DNA from: Trichosphaerium sp. ATCC 40318
Taxonomy: Eukaryota; Discosea; Flabellinia; Trichosidae
DNA: 64,000 nucleotides
Reading direction: 5' to 3'
Assembly (NCBI GenBank): GCA_038496445.1
Contig: JALMLS010000502.1
Coordinates: forward strand, 78,939-142,938
Notes under the pieces: generated by a model
Database searches by the model: none
Seen by the model: the letters and a program-made list of their open reading frames with translations, nothing else
What the model was told of the DNA's origin: nothing
Translations under genes and position numbers: made by a program
In this document: positions 22,683 to 34,227 of the stretch, piece after piece
How positions within the stretch are numbered: the stretch's first letter is position 1
How the letters are laid out: each line of letters starts with the position of its first letter

Positions 22683-24137
22683 TTAGCGACTAGGCATGGC
22701 ACTAAGGCGACGAGTACACACAAAAGGACATGTTTCATCTTCACAATCTACAACTTCAAAAACAGAAGGATCTGCACGAGAACAGCAACTACAAAGTAAA
22801 TCTAAATCAGAAAAACCAAGTTGAAACAAAAATTGTCTGTGGACCTGTCATTATCGGTGGCACCAGTTATTCTCCCATTAGCTATACCCATGTTTTGAGT
22901 GAGGCTTTCAACAAGAATTCTATCATCTCCAGCTCCACCATCAACAGCATTCTGCCCTGTTAGTAATAGTTCTAAGTGAATATAAGTGAGTATACATTAC
23001 ATACAATCTAATGTTATTTCGTACGTATTGTTACTTCTGATACAATCAATACGTCATCACCTCTATTTCCGTTCATGGTTTGCATCAAAGAACAACTGGC
23101 ATATATATGATCGTTCCCATTGTCCCCTTAGAAGATAAGATGAATGAAGTGTCAAAGTTGATAGTATTGTAGAATACCGAAAATAGCGAGTACGTCACTA
23201 GATTGAACATCAATACAATCATTGTTACCACCTCCATTAACATTTCCTGCTAAACTTGGACCGGCAAATGGAGTCAATTTAATGCAATCATTCCCAGCTT
23301 CTCCATTTATGGAAGCCCTGATATTATCCCCAACTCTCCCTCCTTCAATTATAATGTCATCATCGCCATTACCTCCTTGAATTCCGTCAGCTGTCGATTC
23401 AGTGACTCTTATACAATCATTGTCATCTCCTACACAAAGCATATAAATAATGTTACACTTTGTTTGCTTTTGTACCTAGATTTGTAGTTCCCTCGATGAC
23501 AGCTCCATCATTGATAAGAATACAATCATTTCCACTTCTACTGTTGATTTGGGTTACGAACGTCGAAGGCCCTCTTATTAAAAAACAATCATTGCCAGTT
23601 GTTCCTTGTATCTCACCACGTACAAGTGAATCAACAATCACACAATTAGTACCGAGGTCGTCCATTATCACTAGTAACATGTTGGTTTGTAAGCTTGCGA
23701 ATGAGAGATTCGTAAATTGAAAATACACTTGTGTTCTACGTACACCACGTGATAAAAAAAGAGAAAAACAATAAGATGAAATTGCACTAACAAAACAACC
23801 CAACACTTGGTTGACGGCTTTATTTATGCTATTGTAGTTGTAATCATATTTTCGCATTAAATTAAAAGGAGAGAAACAAGTTCCAAAAAAATATTTGATA
23901 AAGAACTTACCATTGCCGTTGCCATCAGCGGTTGCTGTCACACAATTATTGCTTTCAAAATCGCACACACTACAAGCCATACATTCACAATCGCATTCAC
24001 GAACTCGAGGTAAAGGTGGTTGAGCGTGGTACATGCTTAGAACTAACCTCAATTGTTAGGTTATCATTATTTACTTTATAATCGGTCTATGTACAGGTTG
24101 TAATCCACAGAATACAAATCACGTGTATTGCCTTCAT
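22683..24137 (-). CDS. Array unit I: RTX-like secreted repeat protein, exons 4 and 5 fused
   Basis: Signal exon ATG at 24137; exon 2 SMYHAQPPLPRVRECDCEC with CMACSVCDF; exon 3 DDLGTNCVIVDS, GTTGNDCFLIRG, NSRSGNDCILIND. Exons 4 and 5 form one exon (23442-23170): GGNGDDDIIIEGG runs straight into ASINGEAGNDC, whereas every other unit has an intron plus about seven codons there. Exon 6 GNRGDDVLIVSE; exon 7 DGGAGDDRILVES; exon 8 ends DETCPFVCTRRLSAMPSR at 22683, a shortened tail without GECIPF, as in unit H. The exon 2-3 intron is again stop-free and frame-keeping (199-codon open frame). Confidence 0.7.
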
Positions 24138-24690
24138 GTTTTACTTCAGCTGTTGTTTTAAGGTTTAACAATATCAAAGAGTTGAGGATTTTGACTCTGA
24201 ATCAATATCTCAGTTGTATACGTGTTACTAAACACTGTAGTGCTTTTTCGCTTGTAATACATAATAGTTGTGACTTGTGCGTTTCTAGAGTAGTTATCCC
24301 AAAGACTTAAACACTTTACAAGAGATATCCACAGAGCTATGTAAGCATATGAATACTCTCTGGGCAATTTCAGAGAACTCGGATAATCATCGGACAAACT
24401 TTACGCTTAAGCATACGTGAGCTTAAACACCAACCGATGTCCGAAAAAAGATATAGGCTCTTGAGACGACGAAGTGGCATGTTTTATTTCTTCGAGTTCT
24501 TTTGGAGCCTTACTGCAGAAAACAGCGCGTTTTTTAAGTCAATCGTGGCTCTAATCAATTTCGCGAAAAGTAGTGCAAACCCTTAAGTATACTCGATGAA
24601 TAAACTCCTCTATTCTTCTCGCTAACTTATAGTATTGGCCACAAACGTGTTAGCTTGCTGTGGATTCTAGTATACTATAGTACTTAACAT
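24138..24690. repeat. Duplicated non-coding flank, copy 3 (upstream of unit I)
   Basis: Matches 15537-16100 and 21047-21600. It marks the right end of the array; beyond about 24690 no array sequence was seen. Confidence 0.75.
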
Positions 24691-25008
24691 AATAAAGAAC
24701 GTAAAGCCATTTTAACTTGCGGGATACTAGGTTCTAGAAAGTCAGTAGTTTTCTTCAAACCACCCGCTGGATTATTATAGTGGTTAGTAAACATAGCGCT
24801 CAAACAAATTATTCTAGCATTGTTTGGGTGTTTTCGTATTCTACAAGGAATGAGTCGCACTCTGGATATACATTGATCACCGAATAGAATAACCTGACTC
24901 ATGGTAACAACCCAATGACTGCCAGTTTATTGGTAAAAAAGACAAAAAAGACGCGGTTTTACCGTTTCTTCCACTCAGACTAGTACGCTACACTAATCGA
25001 ATGATCAC

Positions 25009-25398
25009 TCAAATCATCCACAATGAACGATACCAGATCTGACGGCACAGCGTGTGGTGCTTGCTACGACGTCTGACTTGGTACAAGGACGGTTTCTTTG
25101 ACGGAGCTAGCTTGCCTTCCAAGCGTAGTCTCTTTCTAAGAGCCTTCCTTTTTGCGTATATATTGGGATTTTTCTTGTGAGTCGCGGGCGCTGCAGTCTC
25201 CAAAGATTCTAAGAAGACTATCAGCTGGCTTAGAAGCACACCTGACGCTCTCTTCATTAAGTCATCAAATGACATTAAACCCTGATCAATTGCCTGGAGT
25301 AAGCGGTAGAGAAGACTTAATATCAGTTGTACACTGAAGAGGAAGAGATTGAAAGATTGCTCTAAGGAGAGTACTGGAACTATACCAAACATATACAT
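25009..25398 (-). CDS. Possible small hypothetical protein
   Basis: Open frame of about 129 codons from an ATG at 25398. It has a hydrophobic N-terminal half (about residues 1-35) and a strongly basic C-terminal part (KRKALRKRLRLEGKLAPSKK). I recognise no family. It stands alone in a sparse region, with no intron and no supporting context. It could be a chance open frame. Confidence 0.25.
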   Translation of the reverse strand: MYMFGIVPVLSLEQSFNLFLFSVQLILSLLYRLLQAIDQGLMSFDDLMKRASGVLLSQLIVFLESLETAAPATHKKNPNIYAKRKALRKRLRLEGKLAPSKKPSLYQVRRRSKHHTLCRQIWYRSLWMI

Positions 25399-26271
25399 AA
25401 TACGTTTTTTATTGTCTATAAATGTTGCCAAATTTGTTTATAAACCCTTAAAAAAGCAATCGAAATAAATTGTGGGATACACTTCACTGAAATATCCATT
25501 TTAATTACTCTATTATGGATAATGCACATTTACAAACGCTTACAAACCCTTGTGGTTGTTATTTTAGGGCGTGAGAACCGTTTTGGCGATGTTTTGGATC
25601 GCTCATGTGCTTCTAAACGAGTACTTGCATTTCCCGCTTCCTTTTTTTTGTATTAAATTCAATTTTAGTTGCCACTGCTTTACACTACTATTAAGAACGT
25701 TTTATACTTTCCTGAACTTGGTTGCAAAGAACAGGGTGATCTGGACCAAGAAAAGTAGAAAACGACGATACCAAATTGTGAAACGAACTGGTTTTTTCCT
25801 TTTTCAGGTTTTGAGCGTCGTTTCATGTTTTATACTAATGTGTAAAGAAATCTTGTTGTCCATAATAAGTTGTAGAATGGTTCGATTAGGCCATTGTAAA
25901 TGTAAGTATATGCATGACGCAGTGTGTCAGGGTGTTGGATTTGCAATAGAATTCAAATCGGATCAGACGTTTTTTATTATCGTGCGTTACCTGACAATAC
26001 GTTTAAACCCTTTTTAAAAATGTTAGGAAACGATAATATCCAAGCGATAAAATAACGGTTAGAAAGTAGCTGTAGGAATTGAGCCGGATTATCGACAACA
26101 GATTACCAACATTTTTTTGCTGTATTTGTTCTTCGCTAAGCATTCAGTACATTGTAGCAACCAACAAATATGTAATTCACTTGATGGCATCCATTTTATC
26201 AATGATGAGGCACGATAAGTTATGCAACATTCATAAACTGGTGCAGGTGAAGTTGTTGTTTTAAATTGTTT
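25399..26271. other. No gene supported
   Basis: A 148-codon plus-strand open frame (25571-26017) exists, but its composition is typical of AT-rich non-coding DNA here (Phe, Leu, Cys rich, no domain). Confidence 0.35.
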
Positions 26272-27708
26272 TTATTTTGTACTTGCTTTTAATTCTAAAA
26301 GTGATTGTAATGCTCCAGCAGCTTCTTTGATGAATCGGCATAGATCAGTTGCTTCTTGTAAAGGAACACCAGATTGGATACGAATTTGTGCCTAAAAGCG
26401 CACGTGTTAATAAATAGAGTACTCAAGAAAAAAATAAGAAAAAAAAGCCTTACCTCTTTGATTTCATGTTCAAGCGTGTCGGCAACATCACTAACCCATG
26501 CGTACGGATCACGTGCAGTTTGATCTGTATCACGTGTCTTCTTATTACCAGAATTTAATTTCTGTCTTTTAGCGCTCTGAGTCAAATCATGAGTATAGTG
26601 TAAAACAATGGACTGTACCTGAACGTTATTGATGTATTGCTTTCGTTTTTGTTCAAAAAAAGAATCAAGTTCTTCTAGTTCTTCGTCTTCATCTTGTTCA
26701 TCTTGTTCTTCTTGTTTTTCTTGTTCATGTTCTTCTTCCTGTACAATTTCAGGCTCAACTTGGTCTTGCTTTCCTTCATTCTTAGACCTTCGTTCTACTT
26801 CCTTACGTTCCATCTAAAAAAAAACAAGTTAAAAAAAACAATCAAGGTTAACTGTACCTCTACCAACTCTTCAGGAGCATTGTGCTTATTAGCGAGGTGA
26901 TACTTTTTTGGATCAAAATCTTCTGGACGCATTACCCAACTCTCACATACAACACAAAACATCCTTCCACGTTTATCCTGCATAAGAGGAGCCTAAAGCG
27001 CTTGTAAAAAAACCAGAAAAATATGACAAAAAAAAAACAATCGATCGTTAGCTAACCTGCCCCCCAACGTACGCTACACTTATCAGGACACGACATTGAC
27101 AACCTAGACATGTCAAATTAGTACGTTTGATTGTACATATTCTGTTACATACATTGTCCAGCCTTCCTCAAGCTTTGTAGCTAATTTGGCGCTTGTTTTA
27201 TCTGTTTCTGTTTGTATTCTCGATTTAGGTGGCCGTTCTGCTTCTAAAGGAAGGGAATTGGTATATTAACGTATTTTTAAACGTCTGGAAGGTAGTAAAT
27301 ACCTATTTGCGGTTCTGGTGGCGTATTATTTACAACTGGCTTTTCTGGTTCTTTTGGTTCTTCCTTTGGCTCTGTCTGTTCTTCGGCGATGCTTTGAGCT
27401 GCTAGAAGGCGCTCTTTCTCTTTTGCGGATAAATCTTCTTCTCGTACAAAGCTTGCTTTACACGATACACATAGTATCTGTCCCTCGCTTGTTTTTCCAA
27501 CAAGTGGAATCTGTTTGTGTCAGTGTAAATAGTAAAATACAATAAGCGCTCACGTTACACCTTGGACACGCATCTGCAAGTAACGTCCATCCTTTTAGCA
27601 TGTATTTACCTACACTCATGTAAGTAGTAGCCAATAACAGCGTAAGGCAGTACCTAGTAATACTGAGACTTCTAAGCCATCATCAGGATCTTCTGGTTGA
27701 AATTCCAT
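26272..27708 (-). CDS. Protein with two ZNRD2/SSSCA1 (autoantigen p27) zinc domains
   Basis: Multi-exon gene, ATG at 27708 (MEFQPEDPDDG). The first domain reads LGKYMLKGWTLLADACPRC ... GQILCVSC. The second, split by two introns, reads LATKLEEGWTML, SCPDKC, then RGRMFCVVC. The pattern of a GKYML-GWTML helix followed by two Cys-x-x-Cys knuckles is that of the Sjogren syndrome/scleroderma autoantigen 1 (ZNRD2) family. After this comes a Glu/Gln-rich acidic low-complexity stretch (QEEEHEQEKQEEQDEQDEDE), a helical segment, and a last exon AQIRIQSGVPLQEATDLCRF ending at 26272. The human family member has a single copy of the domain and its biochemical role is poorly defined. Divergent from the C2 gene, with 93 bp between the ATGs. 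Confidence 0.75.
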
Positions 27709-27801
27709 GTTGTAAGCGTGCGTTGAACAATAAACAAATGACTCCAAAAATTATGAGTTTTCTGCTTGTATTCAGCCAACTTTGTTAATTCATAAACAAC
27801 T
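27709..27801. promoter_or_regulatory. Putative shared divergent promoter (ZNRD2-like / C2 genes)
   Basis: Only 93 bp separate the two ATGs, so both promoters and both 5' leaders must overlap here or extend into the neighbouring gene. No TATA box is obvious. Confidence 0.4.
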
Positions 27802-29488
27802 ATGTCGGCAAGACTCGTATGCTCAATAATTAGCGCAAAGCATCTTCCTGCTGGAGATTTAAACGGTAGACTGCTACTGCTAAGTTTAAAACACTGAAGC
27901 TTATATTTTATAGGTTATTCCGATCCGTACGTTGAGATATACTTGAACGGCTTCCAAACCAAAACTCAAAAGAAAAAGAAGACTCTAAACCCTCAATGGC
28001 ATCAAACGTTCACTCTAAACGTCACAGATCCAAATACTGGCGTTTTGTTCCTTCGCGTTAAAGATTGGTACGTTATTTGTTTATTTTACGTTACAAAACA
28101 GCTAGCTGAATTCCTATTTGCGTTACCTGTATTTTCGCGACTTACACATTTTAAAGGGATCGATTTACAAAAGACGACTTGGTACGCCTCTTTCTAAGCT
28201 GTACTCGGCGTAAACGGACACTTCAAACCCTTAACAATAATTTTCCTAGCAGTTATTTTTATTTTCTGTTTTTAACCGTATCCTTTAGCTCGGAGAGGCG
28301 CAAGTACCTATAAACACACTACCAATGAATAAAGAAAAAAACTTTTGGCTTCCATTACGTAATTTAACGAATATTTCACTTTATTTTCATCTGACGCGTC
28401 TAAATAGGTGGAAAACGTGGTAGAAACGCTGGGCAGCTTAATATTTCACTTACAGCAAAGGGTTTTGGAAAGAGTAAGCGGCATCATACGTCATTTTTCG
28501 CAACTTTTTTTTTTCTTTTTGGTTTTGAACAACAAAAATGTATTTTTCTGACTTTGTACCTAGGACCAGCACCTCGTGTTGCCTATGGATCTAGTACAGT
28601 AACTCGTGTATATACAACACAGCCTTGTACGTATTTATTACTTGTTATAAAGTGAGATTGACATGTGTAAAAATAGCGGCTGTAGATTTAGCATCTTTAG
28701 CTAGATCACCAAGTTTTACTCCAACTTCTTTACCAAATGGATTTACGCCACCTCCGCGTCCTGCCCAACCCGCACGTGCTGCTACATATGCCGGACATCG
28801 TGTACACATTAAAGCCATCTCTGGATTGTATTAACTAGTTCTAGCCTGCACCTCAAGTACCGCCACCTGGAGGACCACAAGGAGTAAGTTGGTTTTTTTT
28901 GAAAAATGCGAAAAGCAGCAATTTATGCAAAAATTAAATATCTATAAAATCCATCGTAATCTTACTTTCGTGTAGATGATGCCACCAAGCCCATATGGTT
29001 CTCAACCGCCTTCAGGATATCCACCCCAGCCTACACCAAGTTATCAACAACCACCTGGTGGTTATCCTCCTCAACCAACTCCAAGTTATCAGCAACCACC
29101 TGGTGGATATCCACCTCAACCAACGCCGAGTTATCAACAACCACCTGGCGGTTATCCTCCTCAACCAACGCCAAGTTATCAGCAACCTCCTGGTGGATAT
29201 CCTCCACAGCAAACACCTAGTTACCAACAACCACCTTCTGGTTATCCTCCTCAGCCTGCACAGAGTTACCAACCTCCTAATGGTAGTGGATATCCCCCAC
29301 GCGCTGCAGCAAGCTATCAGCCTCCACGCGGATCAAATGGTTATCCACCTCAACCAACACCAAGCTATCAACAACCACCTAGTGGATATCCTCCGCAACA
29401 AACGCCAAGCTATCAACCCGCTCCTGGTTATCGGGGTCAGGCACCAGGACATGCTAGCAGTTATACACAGTTTAAAGCTCCACGGTAG
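27802..29488 (+). CDS. C2-domain protein with proline-rich YPPQ-repeat tail
   Basis: About nine exons. Exon 1 (MSARLVCSIISAKHLPAGDL) and exon 2 (SDPYVEIYLNG ... TLNPQWHQTFTLNV ... LFLRVKDW) form the first half of a C2 domain; exons 3-5 complete it (DRFTKDDL, GEAQVPINTLPM, NFWLPLR). Two Asp of the calcium loop (DPY and KDWD) are present. A linker then leads to a 170-codon final exon built of YPPQPTPSYQQPPGG repeats, stop at 29488. C2 domains bind calcium and acidic phospholipids. Pro/Tyr/Gln-rich tails of this sort occur in membrane-trafficking and surface-associated proteins of several protists. Expected location: cytosolic face of membranes. Specific role unknown. Confidence 0.75.
29003..29430 (+). 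repeat. Proline-rich tandem repeat (15-codon unit)
   Basis: About nine imperfect copies of a 45-nt unit encoding GYPPQPTPSYQQPPG. The +1 frame and part of the antisense frames are also open across it, which is a composition effect and not evidence for genes. Confidence 0.8.
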
Positions 29489-29882
29489 TGCACACTGGCC
29501 TATCAGTTTAAGAGCTTGTAAATACACTTGTATTAAAACAAATAAAAAAACTAACGTACATAGAATGTCACAATGAACTAATATAGCAAAGAGCGCAAGC
29601 ACCCACTACAGCAATATATTTGTGACACATCACCAGTCATTTTTATGAAACACGTGATTTTTTTTTCATACTCAACTATAGGAGAGGAAAATAACTGGGC
29701 TAAGTTGTTGACGCAGTGCAATTTTATGGTGAGTAGCAAAAGTGGACGCAATGACCGCCGTTTTCTGAAAACCCGTTATTAAGCTACATTTCGGGTTGTA
29801 AGGGAGCCTACATAGCTTAATCTCATTAATTTGGATTACGTTTCGGTGCTACCGTACTCGCTCTTGTAATACAGTACGTGAA

Positions 29883-32488
29883 ATGGAACCTTCCGACGAT
29901 GGTAAGTATAGGTGTTAAGAAATTACGTTAAAGCGTTAATTTAACTTCAGGATTATCTTTGGACGACTTTGAAAGCGTCTCAGAAGGTAGCGAAGGCCCT
30001 TCAACCAAAAGTAGTACAAATGCCCAAGATAGTAAAGCGCATAGAGCTACAGCGTTTTACAAGCGCGCTTTGAGCAATAAATCGCAAAAAGGAAGAAAGC
30101 CTAAAAAAACAGCATCAAGCGCATCAAACGCAACAAACACTAAGCTCAACGCCATAAATAAGCGCGAACAAGAGCTAAAAGCGCTTCAAAAGCAATTACA
30201 AATCAAAGAATCTAAAATATCCGAAAGAGACCGTGAAACGCAAGAAAACAATACTAGATCCCAGGTAATTTATTTTCCTAAACTGTTGTACCCGCCTGCA
30301 CTGAATACTCAAACATTCAAGAAAAAACAACCAAAAAATAGTCAGTTTTCATCGAAACAAGACAGTTTTAGATGTTGTCTCATTTTATTTCTTTTTAGAT
30401 GGCTATAATGTTACAACGTGTAAAACATGAAGCACGTGTTAGAAAATTTGAAAATGAAGTAAGGGCTCTTGAAGATAAAGTACGAGAGCAACAACTTCAA
30501 AGACGCCGCTGTGAAGATAAAAGACGAGCATCTTTTTTAAAGACACTAAACAGGTAACACGTGATGCAACTTGAGGAATTTTTTAGAGTTCCGTACAACT
30601 ATAGTACATAAATCACGTGATTTTAACCATTTCTTAAATTATTTGCACAAGGAAGTGCTGACCGTTTTGATTTAGGTGGGAAGAAGAAATGTTGCCGCTT
30701 TTGAGGGAGCACGGTATTGATATGCCTGAATTTAATGAATTGTTGCAAGATGTTAAACCTGTGGAAAGCGCCCATGATACTGTTATTGTACAAAAGCAAG
30801 AAACTACTACGATAGATAGTGAGCACTCAGATGCTAATCCACAACCACTCACAAAGAGAGGTGAGATAGCAGATCAGTTTGTCTAATACTTACTTGTTTT
30901 GCAGAAAAAGCGCTTGGAAAGCAAGAAGAGGAAGATGAGGGTAGTGAACCTAAAGAAAGATTGATTATAGATTCTAAAGATGAGGGGAAAGATACAAAGA
31001 TTGTAACAGTACAAATTGCACCTCCTGGTAAGCAAATTGGGTGATGTTTGGAAAACGATTGTAACGCCTTTGTTCAGAAGAAGACACGTTTCAATTTGTT
31101 GGTCCAGAGGCTGAACAGCCTAAAGCTACAGCTGTAACGAGTCAATGGGTCTTTTTAAAAGGTATTTAACCATCGTATCAATTGGTAAAGATGTTTACAG
31201 AATGTTGTCATAGATGACCCTGATAGTCCAAACGTAATGCCTAAATCAACTTTCTTTTCAAAGGCAAAAAGGTTTACAAACCGAATGTCAGCGAATATGT
31301 CAAATGAAGCAGGCGGTGTAATACCAGTAAAAAATGAACAATCTCAAGGTATGATGCATTCACACAGGGATCAATTTCGGAAGATGAGATCTGAGAGTGT
31401 CAAAGAGCAATCAAATCAGCAAGCCAAACATATTGAGCGTATTTTGCCGACAATTGAGGTACAGAAAACAACAATCTTCTCAATGATCTCATCATTTTGG
31501 TATAGCGAATGAGCAACGGTAAAACACCCTTGAATATAGGAAAGAGCTTGAGTAAAATAAATCCAATAAAGAACGTGGCTTGGAGCTTAAAAGTACGACA
31601 TTGTCAAAGTGCTTTTTAATTTCTTATTTTTTTCTTAAAGGATACTTGGAAGGCTTGTAATAATTGTGGTGATATGTTTGATAGAATGGCTAGAAAACAT
31701 GCTTGTGGTGTATGCGAGTTAACATTTTGTTCAAAGTGTAAGCCAAATTTAAAAGTAGAAGCAAACATGACTCTGCTGGGCTTATTTGAGTGCGGTACGA
31801 TTCCAGAACTTTCCACTAAAATTGTTTGACAAACTTGTAGAGGAATCCATTATCATATTAGACTGTTGCAATATATGTGAAAAAGCTCTAGCTGGGTTAA
31901 ATTGGAGGCATCAAATGAAGGAACAAACACAAGAGTACGTCCAGCATATTTTTCCATGTTGTTAATAATTTTCTCTTTAAAATTACTGAACAGTTCCTTA
32001 AAACCTACCTACCCAAAAAGTATAAGGAGTCTTTCAGAAATAATACTACTGACTACTTTAAAGGCCTGTTACAGTTGTTTTTTTCATTTATGTTGGCTTC
32101 AAACGTTTGAATTTCGTTTTCTAATGATGTTTTCTTTTATAGTCCTCAATCTCAGCAACTTGAAGCTGTTTATGCTCAACGCACTCAGCTTTTAGAATCA
32201 GTTAGGGATATATTTGAGTCTGCAGAGGATATTGAAATGCCAGATGAAGTTGCTAGCAAGCTTGGTCATCATGTTTTAAAGCTTGACAAGATTCGAATGT
32301 ACTGCAGAAAAACAGCTTTGGCATTTGTTAAATCAAGTGGAGAAGGAGTTGAAGCTACTCCAGAGGCTAGAAGGAATGGCTTATTATATGCCAATATTGC
32401 TAGATCTCTAAGCACACAACTTGCACAGATTAAGATAGAGATTGCACAGCGAGCAAAAGCAAAAAGAAAAAGAGCTGGAAGTCTTTAG
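29883..32488 (+). CDS. FYVE-like zinc-finger protein with coiled-coil regions
   Basis: About ten exons, roughly 560 residues. ATG at 29883 (MEPSDD), short intron, then SLDDFESVSEGSEG. Residues about 70-170 are charged and coiled-coil-like (REQELKALQKQLQIKESK; VRALEDKVREQQLQRRRCE). The zinc-finger exon at about 31641-31795 has WKACNNCGDMFD, HACGVC and FCSKC, the CxxC...CxxC...CxxC spacing of FYVE/FYVE-related fingers, but the basic R(R/K)HHCR patch is reduced to ARKHAC. A later exon adds CCNIC, and the C-terminal 108 codons are helical. Possible role: endosomal or vesicle tethering, by analogy with rabenosyn-type proteins; inferred only. Introns contain CACGTG palindromes (30555, 30613). Confidence 0.6.
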
Positions 32489-32726
32489 TTCGTTTTGAAA
32501 AAAAATTGTAAAATAAAAATCAAAATTGTTCACAAAAAGCAAATGTACTTTACTCAGTTACACTTATGCCTAATGTTGTTGTTTGCTGTTAAATATCTTT
32601 TTAAAGCAAGTGATTTGGTGATTATACAACAGTACAAGGCCCAGAGGCGATAGTAGTTCGTAGTGGTTGAGTTCCTTTGAACATTACTTATTGACTCGAT
32701 GGATTGTGCTATTCATTGATGATGAT

Positions 32727-33632
32727 TTACAATCGTGAACGGTTTTTAAGTAATCGTGAACGGTTCTTAAGCTTAGTCATGGCTGTATACAACATTGTGT
32801 ATGATATCTTGACAATAAAAACAAGAGCACTTGGTGGGTTTGTTATTTGTGAAAGAGGCCTTGTACCATCTTTGAGTATGAATGAATCCCACTGTTTTTC
32901 ATTTAGAGCAATGGTTCTGGTAGTTTTTCTATGAGTGGTGGGATGTGTAGCTACTCCATAGATGCACTTGTATCCTGCTTTTAGTGCTCCGTTTAACAAC
33001 ATCCCAGACTAATACAGATGAGTATGTGAAAGGAAAGGTAGAATCGATCTAATGGGTACCATGTATGCCAAGTGCTGTTTTCTAGTGTAGCCTTCCTTCA
33101 GTCCACCTATTACTCCATACATGATGTTTCCATGTGTCAGTGGAATACCTTGACGTTTTAAAGAAGGTAGAGCTTCGTCTTCACATTGAGATATGAATGA
33201 CTTCCATATTTGTATCTTGGGTGAAAGATCATCAGTGTAGATTGTGTCCTTGACTGTGTAGTCAAAACATAGATTAAAGCCAATAACTTGAGAATCAACA
33301 ATAGTGATCACCTTTGATTATTTAGAATGATGAGTTTTTCATTGTAAACGTAAACAAAGTTTATCATTGACTAAATGTTCACGTGAAGAAAAGCGTACTG
33401 ATGGGTATTCTGCACATTGTTCTACTAAACGTGTAAAATAAGGTCTGATTTCATCTGTTGTAAGTTCTAGCGCTTGTACAATTGTGTTTGAGCCAAGAAA
33501 TACTTCCACAGCAGTATCAATCGTCTGTTTGAAGTGCTCACGTGTTAGGTACTGTATTGATGTTTTTTTGCTTTGTCGGTGGAGAAGCCTATTACGCCTT
33601 TTATTATTATACCACTCCTTTATTTTATGCAT
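32727..33632 (-). CDS. Possible GNAT-family N-acetyltransferase-like protein
   Basis: ATG at 33632 (MHKIKEWYNN). Two introns are inferred: GTCAAT...CAAAG at about 33377-33312, and GTACCC...TTAG near 33060-33009. After splicing the reading goes FSSREHL-VITIVDSQVIGFNL, then GVIGGLKEGYTRKQHLAYM-SGMLLNGALKAGYKCIYGVATHP. The strand-helix pattern with RKQHLAYM followed by a long helix and YGVATHP resembles the acetyl-CoA-binding motif A of GNAT enzymes, especially AANAT-like ones. The canonical Q/RxxGxG/A is not exact, so this is a tentative call. The extreme C-terminus contains a short direct repeat (KNRSRLLKNRSRL) and may be non-native. Confidence 0.42.
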
Positions 33633-34227
33633 AGTACCATTTTTGATTCTGAAGGAAGGTTTTATCGAGGTGAAGTCCGGTTTTAGTTGGATTTCGTAAG
33701 CATAATTGATTTAATGGTGCGGCTTTGGTCAATTAAATTCTGGTTGAACCTACTAAGCAGCAGTGTCAGATCGAACGACAACAGCCTTCAGACTATCCCA
33801 TTTTGCACTGAAAAACCTTTGTACTTGATTTTCTTGTTATCTTTCCTAGTTGTAATGTAAAACATAAGTTGCACAAAAAGTTTAAGATTAGCTTAGGCTT
33901 TGAGAAAGAGCTAATCCAACACAACATTCTACTTGTTTTCGAACTCATTACAGTATACTTGACTGCAACAAAGTGCCAACTCAGACTGTATGTAACCCGT
34001 GGCACTAAAATCTGTGTCTCTCTTCCCATGAGAACTGTCTAGAGTGTGTATCACAAGCTCTACAGTGGCATAACAATCACGCAGGATAGCTGAAACCTTC
34101 AACAAGGTTTAGGAATCACAATCTTATGCACAGTAAGTCGTACTCCATTTGTAGAACTTTTTAGACAAGGGATTGTAGTGAGCTCCAGTGTTTTTATTGG
34201 ATGACATCTTAAGGCATCGTATTACAG
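33633..34227. other. Intergenic / unresolved 5' end of the next gene
   Basis: No confident exon. The first coding exon of the LRR gene that starts at 34228 must lie here or be lost. Confidence 0.35.

Noticed and set aside
25571-26017. 148-codon plus-strand open frame
   Set aside because: AT-rich composition, Phe/Leu/Cys-rich product with no domain and no neighbouring exon signals.
28976-29488. CRISPR-like regular repeats
   Set aside because: Repeats are contiguous coding units without spacers, in a spliced eukaryotic gene.
29012-29602. Antisense and +1 frames over the YPPQ repeats
   Set aside because: Same composition effect as above; the C2-linked frame explains the sequence.
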